64,000 bases of DNA from Foliamicus sp965115835 (lineage in GTDB: Bacteria > Pseudomonadota > Gammaproteobacteria > Steroidobacterales > Foliamicaceae), in NCBI GenBank assembly GCA_965115835.1, contig OZ220471.1:1798001-1862000 (forward strand), written 5' to 3'. Numbering within the stretch: the first letter of the stretch is position 1; every line of letters starts with the position of its first letter. The translations under genes and the position numbers were made by a program. The notes under the pieces are model-generated. The model ran no database searches. It was not told where the DNA came from and saw nothing but the letters and a program-made list of their open reading frames with translations. Below, piece after piece: positions 35,856 to 43,459 of the stretch.

Positions 35856-36110
35856 CCATCGCCCTCCCCCAAGGCTGGATTATTGTAGCGACCGCGGCGA
35901 ATCGGGGAGGATGCCTTTCCAGGCAAGCGATCGAGAAGGCGGCGGCGCGCTTTTTCCGTTTTTCCCGGCGGCTGCCGGAACCCCTTGCAAGCCACATTTC
36001 CCCGCGCCGGGTCGTGAGGCTGGACTACCGCGCCCGACCGCCAGCCAGCGCACCTCCGGTTTCCCCGGAGGCCCGCCAAGGATCGGGAATTTTGTTGGCG
36101 CGCGGCGCGC
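35856..36110. other. Intergenic, no gene recognised
   Basis: 255 bp between the decayed ATPase-ankyrin gene and the lipoprotein gene. No recognisable 5' part of the ATPase (no P-loop codons) was seen in any frame, so the missing half was removed rather than merely frameshifted. Confidence 0.5.
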
Positions 36111-36488
36111 CTAGATGGAGTCGATCAGCGAGAGGAACGCGATGACGGCGCCTGCAACATACACGATGACGGCGCCGCCCGCCGCCGCTCCGGCGCTCCG
36201 CATGGGGTCGATCCGTTCGACACGCAGCATGACGATATCGTCGATGAGCACCTCGGCTGCATCGCCTCGCAGCGATTCCCGGTTCACTTCGACAACTTTC
36301 ATCACGAAGTCGCGGCCGTCGGCGGTTCGCAACGCCACGCGATCGCCCGCCTCGACCAGTTCGCCCGCCCGGATGCGCGCCTGCAACTCCTGACTCGACA
36401 GCCCCACATCCTGCAAGGATGTGCAACCGGTCAAGGTCAAGATGGCGACAACCACCACGACTTTCATGCTGTTCTTGCAATCAGGCAT
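36111..36488 (-). CDS. Small lipoprotein with C-terminal hydrophobic segment
   Basis: 125 residues from ATG 36488 (GGAAG upstream); ATG 36467 is the alternative. The signal MKVVVVVAILTLTGC ends in a good lipobox (LTGC), so the mature protein should be lipid-anchored. The middle resembles a small beta-barrel-like segment (GDRVALRTADGRDFVMKVVEVNRES), and a Gly/Ala-rich hydrophobic stretch (AGAAAGGAVIVYVAGAVIAFLSL) near the C-terminus could insert in a membrane. I do not recognise a named family. It lies at the right edge of the accessory island, upstream of a MITE copy. Confidence 0.72.
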   Translation of the reverse strand: MPDCKNSMKVVVVVAILTLTGCTSLQDVGLSSQELQARIRAGELVEAGDRVALRTADGRDFVMKVVEVNRESLRGDAAEVLIDDIVMLRVERIDPMRSAGAAAGGAVIVYVAGAVIAFLSLIDSI

Positions 36489-36633
36489 TGATCTTCCGGC
36501 GTGCGCCACCGGCATCCGTCGCCTCTTGCGACGAACCCGACGGAGCTACATCCGCTCCCGTTGCTTGAGGCTTCAACATGCCGCTCATTGTACCACCCGG
36601 CCGGCCATGCGCACCCCGGTCACGCACCACCGG

Positions 36634-36755
36634 CAGCAATTCCCGCCAAGCTTGATAATGCTCGAAAATCAACTCCGGTTCAACGCCTGAATGGTCACAA
36701 GCTTGGGTATTCGGCCCTGAACGAACGACTCTGCACCGTTAGCGGGAATTGCTTC
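36634..36755 (+). mobile_element. 122-bp MITE-like element, copy C
   Basis: Best-preserved terminal inverted repeats of the three copies: CAGCAATTCCCGC at the left and GCGGGAATTGCT at the right, a perfect 12-bp match. Flanking 8-mers are ACCACCGG (36626-36633) and GCCACCGG (36756-36763), a 7 of 8 target duplication. Inner inverted segments CCAAGCTTG and CAAGCTTGG lie within the element. It is in the 300-bp gap between the lipoprotein gene and ampE, and has no coding capacity. Confidence 0.88.
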
Positions 36756-36792
36756 GCCACCGGCAGCAGGAAAGCCAGGGGACCGGGGCGCG

Positions 36793-37659
36793 TCAGTACA
36801 CCAGGCCCAGGATGACGGCCACCGCCACGATCGGTCCCCACACGAAGAACAGGCTGCGATACACCAGGGCGACGGCGCCGCGCACGCGGTCGGGACGATC
36901 GCCCAGCGCGTGGGCGCCCACAGACCCCAGCACAGCAGCAGTACCGTCGGACAGGTTCGTTTGCTCCTTTGCCGTAATGCCCCGCCAGGCGTTGATGGCG
37001 TCGTCGAAATTGCCGGCCAGGGCGAAGCTCGCCGACGCAAGGCGCGCCGGCGCCCATGCAATCACGCCGTGCAGCCTGACCGCGGCGCGGTGCAGGTCTC
37101 CGCCCCCCGGCAGGGTCGCCGTGTAGCGGCGCAGGCTGTTGAGCACACGAAAGGCGAAGGCGAAGGCGGGCCCCAGAAACCCTGCTATCAGGAACCAGAA
37201 AATCACGCCGAAGATGCGGTTGTTGGCTTCCCGGTAAATCGCCCTTTCCACCGCGGCCGCCTGTTCCTCCGGATCCTCCGGCGCGGCGCCGCCGATCAGG
37301 GACTCGGCTTGCGCCTTCGCCGCGTCGCTGTCTCCGGCTTGCGCCTTCTCGTGATAGGCGAGCGCCTCGGCTTTCAGGTCACGCGGCCCGAAGGAAGCCA
37401 GCAGCACCACAACCGCAAACACGAACCAGAGGATCTGCAGCGTGTCGTGCCGCAATAGCCAGACCACGACGCCTACCGGCGCCGCGCACAAGAGAACAAG
37501 GCCGGCAATCAGCCAGGATGCGGTGCGCCAACCCTGGCTCATGGCCTTTTCCGCCAGCCGGTTCGCCTGTTCTTCGAACGGCCGAAACTCGCGCAAATGC
37601 GACCAGCGCGCCAGATAGCGCTCGGCGTAGATACCGATAATCAGGGCAATCAGTTTCAT
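36793..37659 (-). CDS. ampE: AmpE-like inner membrane protein
   Basis: 288 residues from ATG 37659. Integral membrane protein with about four hydrophobic segments (LIALIIGIYAERYL, TASWLIAGLVLLC, ILWFVFAVVVLL, FWFLIAGFLGP). ERYLARWSHLREF, YREANNRIFGVIFWF and AVRLHGVIAWAPARL fit the AmpE family, whose gene follows ampD in many proteobacteria. AmpE is implicated in beta-lactamase regulation and peptidoglycan signalling, with an unclear mechanism. It starts 14 bp after the ampD stop, so the two are co-transcribed. Confidence 0.9.
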   Translation of the reverse strand: MKLIALIIGIYAERYLARWSHLREFRPFEEQANRLAEKAMSQGWRTASWLIAGLVLLCAAPVGVVVWLLRHDTLQILWFVFAVVVLLASFGPRDLKAEALAYHEKAQAGDSDAAKAQAESLIGGAAPEDPEEQAAAVERAIYREANNRIFGVIFWFLIAGFLGPAFAFAFRVLNSLRRYTATLPGGGDLHRAAVRLHGVIAWAPARLASASFALAGNFDDAINAWRGITAKEQTNLSDGTAAVLGSVGAHALGDRPDRVRGAVALVYRSLFFVWGPIVAVAVILGLVY

Positions 37660-37673
37660 ATCAGGTTGTGGTG

Positions 37674-38234
37674 TTACCCAGCCCTTGCCAAACCTGCCGC
37701 CAGCCGCGCCCAATCGAACATCGGTCCCGGATCCCATTTCCGGCCGGGAGCAATATCGCTGTGGCCAACTACCGGCGCCTCTGCAAGGGATGGTACCCCC
37801 GTCCGCAGCGCGACGATGGCGGCGCAGACCCGATTGTATTGCCTATCGGTAAACGGCGTGGACTCATCGCCTTCCAGTTCGAGCCCCACCGAGTAATCGT
37901 TGCAGTCCGGCTGGCCCTGGAAGGTGGATTCTCCCGCATGCCAGGCGCGATCCGGAAGGCTCACGAATTGCACCAGTTCGCCGTCGCGCCGCACCATAAA
38001 GTGTGCGGAAACCCTCAGCCCGGCCAGGCGGCGGAAGCAGGGGTGGGCCGCAGGGTCCAGCCGGCCGTGGAACAGATCCTCTATCGACTGGCCGCCGAAC
38101 TGGCCCGGCGGCAAGGATATGGCGTGCAACACGATCAGGCGGGCATCGCACCCGGGCGGCCGCTCGTCGCGGTTTGGACACGGGGATTGTCTGGCGCCCT
38201 GCATCAGACCGGTATCGGGGTTCAGGATCAGCAT
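37674..38234 (-). CDS. ampD: 1,6-anhydro-N-acetylmuramyl-L-alanine amidase AmpD
   Basis: 186 residues. Cytoplasmic zinc amidase that cleaves the peptide from anhydro-muropeptides in cell-wall recycling. The zinc ligands are visible: His in LIVLHAISLPPG, and His and Asp in VVGHSDIAPGRKWDPG. Also WHAGES and CNDYSVGLELEG. ATG 38234 gives an N-terminus that lines up with the family; the ribosome-binding site is weak. It pairs with ampE downstream. With anmK 3 kb away it gives two steps of anhydro-muropeptide recycling in this window. It is divergent from gshB with only 72 bp between. Confidence 0.95.
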   Translation of the reverse strand: MLILNPDTGLMQGARQSPCPNRDERPPGCDARLIVLHAISLPPGQFGGQSIEDLFHGRLDPAAHPCFRRLAGLRVSAHFMVRRDGELVQFVSLPDRAWHAGESTFQGQPDCNDYSVGLELEGDESTPFTDRQYNRVCAAIVALRTGVPSLAEAPVVGHSDIAPGRKWDPGPMFDWARLAAGLARAG

Positions 38235-38306
38235 GAGGGCATCGCTATTGCGGTCCGGCGCCCTCTTACAATGTTGTCGCAAGTCTTGCCCCCGCTATTT
38301 CCCGCC

Positions 38307-39266
38307 ATGAAGACACGCACCCTGGGCGTGGTGATGGATCCGATCGCCACCATCTCTCCGCAGAAGGATAGCACCCTGGCGCTGCTCCGGGCGGCGCGGC
38401 GGCGCGGCGTCGCTCTCTTTCACCTGACGCTGGGCGACATCGACATCCGTGACGGACGCGCCTTCGGACAGGCGGCTCCGCTTGTCGTGACCACGGACGA
38501 CGCCGACTGGTTCCGCCTCGAATCGCCGCAGGATCTGCCGCTGGGCGAACTGGACCTGATCTTCATGCGCAAGGACCCGCCCTTCAACGCGGAATACATC
38601 TTCGCCACCTATGTCCTGCAGCGCGCCCAGGCCGAAGGCGCAATTGTGGTGAACGATCCGCAGGCGCTGCGCGACATCAACGAGAAGGCGTTCATCGCCT
38701 GGTTCCCGGACCTTGCGCCGCCCACCATCGTGACCCGGTCCATCGTCCGGATGCGCCACTTCCTCGATACGCACGGCGGCATCGTGGTCAAGCCGCTGGA
38801 CATGATGGGCGGCTGGTCGATCTTCGCCCTGGACCGAACGGACAAGAACCTCGCCGTCATTCTCGAAACCATCACTGCCGGCGAAACCCGCTTTGCAATG
38901 GCCCAGCGATACATTCCCGAGGTTGCTGCCGGAGACCGCCGCATCCTGCTGATCGACGGGCGAGCGGTGAACCCGGCGCTCAATCGCGTGCCCCGCGGGG
39001 ACGACAACCGCGGCAACCTCGTGGCCGGCGCGCGCGCCGAGGTTTGTGAACTCACCCCGCGGGATATCGAGATCTGCGAGCGGGTGGGAGCGGAACTGGC
39101 GGTGCGGGACGTGGCGTTTGCCGGAATCGACATCATCGGCGACTACCTCACGGAAGTGAACATCACCAGCCCCACGGGAATTCGCGAGATCCGGAATCTT
39201 TCCGGAGTAGACGCGGCAGCCCTGTTGATCGACAGTTTGCTGGAACGCCTGGAGCGTTCGGGCTGA
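38307..39266 (+). CDS. gshB: Glutathione synthetase
   Basis: 319 residues, ATP-grasp enzyme joining gamma-glutamylcysteine and glycine. Family landmarks: LGVVMDPI at the start, LIFMRKDPPFNAEYI, IVVNDPQALRDINEK, GGIVVKPLDMMGG (ATP-grasp loop), AQRYIPEVAAGDRRI, and EVNITSPTGIREI near the end. ATG 38307 fits the family start although the Shine-Dalgarno is weak. It heads a same-strand group with algH, ruvX, pyrK and anmK. gshB-algH-ruvX is a conserved order in Gammaproteobacteria. Confidence 0.96.
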   Translation: MKTRTLGVVMDPIATISPQKDSTLALLRAARRRGVALFHLTLGDIDIRDGRAFGQAAPLVVTTDDADWFRLESPQDLPLGELDLIFMRKDPPFNAEYIFATYVLQRAQAEGAIVVNDPQALRDINEKAFIAWFPDLAPPTIVTRSIVRMRHFLDTHGGIVVKPLDMMGGWSIFALDRTDKNLAVILETITAGETRFAMAQRYIPEVAAGDRRILLIDGRAVNPALNRVPRGDDNRGNLVAGARAEVCELTPRDIEICERVGAELAVRDVAFAGIDIIGDYLTEVNITSPTGIREIRNLSGVDAAALLIDSLLERLERSG

Positions 39267-39310
39267 TCCGGGCCGCTATAATTCCAACCAGTATCCGGCT
39301 TCGATACGTC

Positions 39311-39877
39311 ATGGAAGAAATTCACTCCCTTTCCGGCAAGCTCCTTGTCGCGATGCCGGGAATGCCCGACTCGCGATTCCGCCAGACCGTAACCTACCTG
39401 TGCGGCCATAACGCCGACGGCGCGCTGGGCATTGTGATCAACCGGCCTTCGGCGCTGAGGCTCGGCGAAGTGTTCGAGCAACTCTCGCTGGACAGCAAGG
39501 ATCGGGAGCTCGCCAACCAGAGCATCCTCAAGGGCGGCCCGGTGAGCCGCGAACGCGGCTTCGTGCTGCACGAGACCGGAGGAAAAAGCTGGGATTCCAC
39601 CATATCGATTTGCGGCAATATCGAGGTGACCACATCACGGGACGTGCTGTCCGCTCTCGCCACCGGCAAGGGTCCGCGCCGCGCCCTCCTGGCCCTGGGT
39701 TGCGCAGGCTGGGGCGAAGGCCAGCTCGAACGCGAACTGCTCTCGAATTCCTGGATGGTTGTGGACGCAACCGAAGAAATTCTCTTCGAGACGCCGTTCG
39801 AGCGGCGCTGGGCGGCTTCGGCGGCGCTGCTGGGAGTCGATGTGTCGAGTTTGGGGCTGCAGGCGGGCAATGCCTGA
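39311..39877 (+). CDS. algH: YqgE/AlgH family protein (UPF0301)
   Basis: 188 residues. LLVAMPGMPDSRFRQTVTYLC, GALGIVINRPS, GGPVSRERGFVLH and LGCAGWGEGQLERELLSNSW are the family's conserved blocks. The biochemical function is not settled; in Pseudomonas AlgH influences alginate and other traits. ATG 39311 is 44 bp after gshB, and the end overlaps ruvX by 8 nt (ATGCCTGA), so it is translationally coupled to ruvX as in many relatives. Confidence 0.95.
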   Translation: MEEIHSLSGKLLVAMPGMPDSRFRQTVTYLCGHNADGALGIVINRPSALRLGEVFEQLSLDSKDRELANQSILKGGPVSRERGFVLHETGGKSWDSTISICGNIEVTTSRDVLSALATGKGPRRALLALGCAGWGEGQLERELLSNSWMVVDATEEILFETPFERRWAASAALLGVDVSSLGLQAGNA

Positions 39878-40367
39878 GCGGCCATCTCCGTTCGGTCTCG
39901 ACAAGCAGTGCCGGCGGCGCATCCGGCCCGAGCCGCTGATCGCGCTGGATTTCGGGCTCCGGCGAATCGGCGTGGCCACCTCGACCGGCGGCGTCATCAC
40001 CGCTCGGGGTTGTTTGCCTGCGCGCGCCGGGCTTCCGCAATGGAGCGAGCTCGACCGTCTGGTGCACGAGTACCGCCCGCAGGTTCTGGTGCTGGGCTGC
40101 CCCCCGGATCCGGAAGAGCAATTTCGCATCGCCTTCCGGAATTTTCGCGAGCAAGCGGAGCGCCGCTACAGTCTGGGCGTGGAAGCGGTGGCCGAGCATC
40201 TCTCCACTCGCGAGGCGCGCTCGATGCTGCGCGAGGCGCGCTCGTCCGGACGATTGGGACGGCGGGTGCGCAAGGGGGAAGCCGACAGTCTCGCTGCTTG
40301 CCTGATTGCCGAAGACTGGCTATGTTCCCCCATGATCCATAATCCGACACAAGATCAAGGCGCTTGA
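39870..40367 (+). CDS. ruvX: Holliday junction resolvase-like protein RuvX/YqgF
   Basis: 165 residues of the RNase H-like fold. ALDFGLRRIGVATST carries the first catalytic Asp, LVLGCPPDPEE the middle strand, and GEADSLAACLIAEDW the last Asp region. YqgF proteins act in 16S rRNA 5'-end maturation and have been proposed as Holliday junction nucleases. The start ATG 39870 lies inside the end of algH. The C-terminus has a short tail (SPMIHNPTQDQ) not typical of the family. Confidence 0.92.
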   Translation: MPERPSPFGLDKQCRRRIRPEPLIALDFGLRRIGVATSTGGVITARGCLPARAGLPQWSELDRLVHEYRPQVLVLGCPPDPEEQFRIAFRNFREQAERRYSLGVEAVAEHLSTREARSMLREARSSGRLGRRVRKGEADSLAACLIAEDWLCSPMIHNPTQDQGA

Positions 40368-40416
40368 CGAAGAAAGCAGGCGGCTCGAAGCCGCGCCGAA
40401 AAAACGGAAGCAAGCC

Positions 40417-41292
40417 GTGACCGAACTCAAGGCGACGCAATCGTCCGCCGCCAAACGCGCCGCGCAAATCTTCGTCGAAGAAGGCGAGGTGCTTTCGCAT
40501 CGCAAGTTTCCGGGCGAACAGTATCGAATCCGGTTGCATACGCCTCGCTGCGCCGCTGCCGCCCGCCCCGGCAGCTTCGTGCATCTGCGCTGCGGCCTGG
40601 AACTTCCGCAACGGCGGCCGCTGTCGATCATGCTTGCGGATGCCGAAGAGGGTTGGGTGGAGCTGCTGTACAAGGTGGGAGGGCCCGGCCTGAAGCGACT
40701 GTCGCAGGCCGCGCCGGGCGATGTGCTGAGCGCCATGGGTCCCATCGGCAACGGATTTTCGCCGCATGAGGACCGTCCCATCGTGCTGTTGCTGGGAGGC
40801 GGAGTAGGCATACCGCCGGTGTTGTTCCTGGCGGAGCGCCTGGCCGGCAGGGCCAATTGGGAGCCGAGGCTGTTTCTGGGTTCGGAACTGCCCTATCCCT
40901 TTGCCCTGGAGCAGGAAAACGGCAACGCCGGGCTGAGTTGCGCCGCCGGGTGGGGCATACCCTCGCATCTGGCGAGCAAGGCGGGTCTGGCCGGTTGTTA
41001 TCGCGGCCACCTGACCGACATGACCCGAAAATGGCTGGACGGCCTGCCGCCCGAGCGGCTGTGCGAGGTGACCGTCCATGCCTGCGGGCCGGCGCCCATG
41101 CTGAAGGCCGCCGCTCGTCTGGCGGCGGATTTCGGGGTGTACGCCGAGTTGTGTCTTGAGGAATACATGGCCTGCGCGGTGGGAGGTTGCGCCGGCTGCG
41201 CGGTCGAGGCGCACACGCCTGATGGCCTGGCGATGAAGCGGGTGTGCGTGGACGGCCCGGTGTTCCCGGCGGCCTGGATCTATCCGGGATAG
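40417..41292 (+). CDS. pyrK: Dihydroorotate dehydrogenase electron-transfer subunit (PyrK-type flavoprotein)
   Basis: 291 residues from GTG 40417 (GGAAG upstream). Ferredoxin-reductase fold: FAD site RRPLSIM, NAD-binding GGGVGIPPVLFLAERL, ACGPAPMLKAAA, and a C-terminal [2Fe-2S] site CLEEYMACAVGGCAGCAVE with the last Cys in RVCVDGPVF. These cysteines are the PyrK signature. PyrK passes electrons from a PyrD of the 1B class to NAD. pyrD is not in the window, but pyrimidine genes next to ruvX are common in this group. About 30 extra residues precede the usual start. An alternative is a PyrK-like partner of a different enzyme. Confidence 0.88.
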   Translation: MTELKATQSSAAKRAAQIFVEEGEVLSHRKFPGEQYRIRLHTPRCAAAARPGSFVHLRCGLELPQRRPLSIMLADAEEGWVELLYKVGGPGLKRLSQAAPGDVLSAMGPIGNGFSPHEDRPIVLLLGGGVGIPPVLFLAERLAGRANWEPRLFLGSELPYPFALEQENGNAGLSCAAGWGIPSHLASKAGLAGCYRGHLTDMTRKWLDGLPPERLCEVTVHACGPAPMLKAAARLAADFGVYAELCLEEYMACAVGGCAGCAVEAHTPDGLAMKRVCVDGPVFPAAWIYPG

Positions 41293-41302
41293 GAAAAAGC
41301 TG

Positions 41303-42409
41303 GTGCGCCCGCTGTTCATCGGCCTGCTGTCCGGAACCAGCATGGACGGCGTGGACGCGGCGCTGGTGGATTGTTCCGCCGCCACGCCGCGGCTTGTCGC
41401 CACGCTTTCCTCCGCCTACCCCAAGGACCTTGCGAGACGATTGCGCGCCGCCGCGCAAAGCCAGGGGCGGTGTCCGCTGGAAGAGGCCGCCGCACTGGAC
41501 GCCCAGGTAGCGTCCGTCTTCGCCCGGGCGGCGCTGGGTTTGCTGGACAAGACCGGGCAGAGCCGCTCTCGCGTGGAAGCCATCGGCAGCCACGGCCAGA
41601 CAATCTGGCATGCGCCGAACAGCGACTCGCCGCACACCGTGCAGGTTGGATCGCCCGCACGCATCGCGGCGCTTTCGGGTGTGGTCACAGTAGGCGACTT
41701 CCGCTCTGCCGACATGGCGCTGGGAGGCCAGGGCGCCCCACTGGCGCCGATGTTTCACGACTGGCTGTTCCGGCGTCCGGGCGAGGATCGGGTGGTGGTG
41801 AACATCGGCGGCATCGCCAATCTCAGCGTACTGGCGACCGAAGGCGCGGTGACGGGTTTCGACACCGGCCCGGGCAACACGCTACTCGACGCCTGGGCCT
41901 TGGAGCATCTGGGCGCGCCGTTTGACGAGAACGGCGAATGGGCCCGCTCGGGCCGGGTGCAGGCGGCGCTGCTCGAGCGGCTGCTTGCGGACGCCTATTT
42001 CAGCGCCCCACCTCCCAAGAGCACCGGCCCCGAACACTTCAATCCCGCATGGCTCAAGGCTGCCGGCGCCGGCGATCAGGCGCCCGAAAACGTTCAGGCA
42101 ACGCTGGTGGAACTGACTGCGGCCAGCATTGCAGGGGCGGTCAAGGCCTCATGCGCCGGCGCCTCGCTCGCGGTCTGCGGTGGTGGAGCGTCCAATGCCT
42201 TCGTGATGGAACGACTGGCGGCGCATTACACCGACTCCCGCCCGGTGACGACCGAACAATGGGGCCTGCATCCGGACTGGGTGGAGGCCGCCGGGTTTGC
42301 CTTGCTCGCCAGGGCCCGGTTGCGCGGCGAGCCGGGCAACGCGCCGGCGGCAACAGGGGCCGCCGCCGCCGTGTCGCTGGGCGGCATTTACCTGCCTCCG
42401 CCGGGCTGA
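41303..42409 (+). CDS. anmK: Anhydro-N-acetylmuramic acid kinase
   Basis: 368 residues from GTG 41303 (AGGAAA upstream). It phosphorylates 1,6-anhydro-MurNAc to MurNAc-6-phosphate in cell-wall recycling. Hallmarks: FIGLLSGTSMDGVDAAL, GSHGQTIWHAP, VGDFRSADMALGGQGAPL, VNIGGIANLSVL, FDTGPGNTLLD and CGGGASNAFVMERL. It sits 11 bp after pyrK. It acts on the sugar released after AmpD and NagZ steps, so with ampD it supports a full recycling pathway. It ends convergent with oxyR, overlapping it by 22 nt. Confidence 0.96.
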   Translation: MRPLFIGLLSGTSMDGVDAALVDCSAATPRLVATLSSAYPKDLARRLRAAAQSQGRCPLEEAAALDAQVASVFARAALGLLDKTGQSRSRVEAIGSHGQTIWHAPNSDSPHTVQVGSPARIAALSGVVTVGDFRSADMALGGQGAPLAPMFHDWLFRRPGEDRVVVNIGGIANLSVLATEGAVTGFDTGPGNTLLDAWALEHLGAPFDENGEWARSGRVQAALLERLLADAYFSAPPPKSTGPEHFNPAWLKAAGAGDQAPENVQATLVELTAASIAGAVKASCAGASLAVCGGGASNAFVMERLAAHYTDSRPVTTEQWGLHPDWVEAAGFALLARARLRGEPGNAPAATGAAAAVSLGGIYLPPPG

Positions 42410-43341
42410 ACCGCCTGTCTTGCCGGCTCGGGGCAAGCCTCGATCCCGGGTGCTTCCTGTGGCATCAGGAGTTCGCCCAGCAGGCGGAATTCCCTTGCGC
42501 GCGGCGAGGTCCTGCGCCATGCCAGACCCAGGGTGCGGCCCGGCCCCGGCTGGCGGAAGGGGCGGACGGTCAGGGGCGAAGGCGGGCGCGCCTCCACCTT
42601 GAGCGAGATCTGCGGCAGCAGGGTAATGCCGATGCCCCCGGCGACCATCTGCGCCAGGGTGCTCAGGCTACCGGCGCGAAAGTCCCCCAGTTCGCCGGCG
42701 CCGGCACGGTCACAAACTCCCAGGGCCTGATCGCGCATGCAGTGTCCGTCCTCCAGCAACAGCACCTCCTCGCCGGCGAGATCCGCTTCCTCGATCCGGT
42801 CGCGAACAGCAAGCGGATGTTCCGCGGGAAGGGCCGCCACGAAGGGATCCGCCGCCAGCGGCAGGGTGGCCGCGCCACCGAGGTTCGCTTCCAGGGCCAG
42901 CAGCAGCAGATCGAGCTTGCCCTGATTCAACAGAACGAGCAGGCGCGGAGTCAGTTCCTCGCGCAGCAGCAGCTTGAGTTTCGGGTAGCGGCTGCGGATG
43001 CCGGGCAGGGCATTGGGCAGCAAATAAGGAGCGATGGTGGGAATGACGCCGAGGCGCAGCTTGCCGCACAAGGGCTGGGTGAGGCTCCTGGCGGCGTCTT
43101 CGAAGTCGCCTGCGGCCGTCAACACCTGGCGGGCCAGAGGCAGCAGGGCCGCGCCCGCCGGCGCGAGCAGCACCTTGCGCCGATTGCGCTCGAAAAGTTG
43201 CGCCTCCAGCACACGTTCCAGATCCTTGATCTGGGCGCTCAGTCCCGGCTGGCTGACGTAGCAGGCCTCGGCCGCCTTGCTGAAGTTCAGGGATTCGGCT
43301 ACCGCGACGAAGTATTGAAGCTGTCTGAGTGTTACCTTCAT
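42388..43341 (-). CDS. oxyR: Hydrogen peroxide-inducible LysR-type regulator OxyR
   Basis: 317 residues. The N-terminal winged helix has FVAVAESLNFSKAAEACYVS and QPGLSAQIKDLE. The two redox cysteines of OxyR are present in EDGHCMRDQALGVC (Cys201 and Cys210, matching Cys199 and Cys208 of Escherichia coli), followed by SLSTLAQMVAGGIGITLLP. H2O2 makes the disulfide and turns the protein into an activator. It is divergent from katA with a shared 118-bp region holding a candidate binding site that overlaps its own start, so it may control itself as well. Confidence 0.96.
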   Translation of the reverse strand: MKVTLRQLQYFVAVAESLNFSKAAEACYVSQPGLSAQIKDLERVLEAQLFERNRRKVLLAPAGAALLPLARQVLTAAGDFEDAARSLTQPLCGKLRLGVIPTIAPYLLPNALPGIRSRYPKLKLLLREELTPRLLVLLNQGKLDLLLLALEANLGGAATLPLAADPFVAALPAEHPLAVRDRIEEADLAGEEVLLLEDGHCMRDQALGVCDRAGAGELGDFRAGSLSTLAQMVAGGIGITLLPQISLKVEARPPSPLTVRPFRQPGPGRTLGLAWRRTSPRAREFRLLGELLMPQEAPGIEACPEPARQAVQPGGGR

Positions 43342-43376
43342 AACAAATTAGTATCAGAAATATAGATATTATCATT
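43340..43376 (+). promoter_or_regulatory. Candidate OxyR operator
   Basis: Four tetramers at 7-nt spacing read ATAA, GTAT, ATAG and CATT against the known OxyR pattern ATAG-N7-CTAT-N7-ATAG-N7-CTAT, i.e. 3, 3, 4 and 2 matches of 4. The 37-bp site abuts the predicted -35 of katA, the position expected for activation, and overlaps the oxyR start codon, as in autoregulated systems. Confidence 0.6.
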
Positions 43377-43405
43377 TTTACTTTTTATAAAAAGTGGCCT
43401 ATATT
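43377..43405 (+). promoter_or_regulatory. Predicted katA promoter
   Basis: A -35-like TTTACT at 43377-43382 and -10-like TATATT at 43400-43405 are separated by 17 bp. The weak -35 fits an activator-dependent promoter just downstream of the OxyR site. The region is strongly AT-rich against its surroundings. Confidence 0.5.
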
Positions 43406-43459
43406 CACTGCGACTCCCGAAATTCACCAAATACAGGGAACCAACAAGGAGAAAACCCC

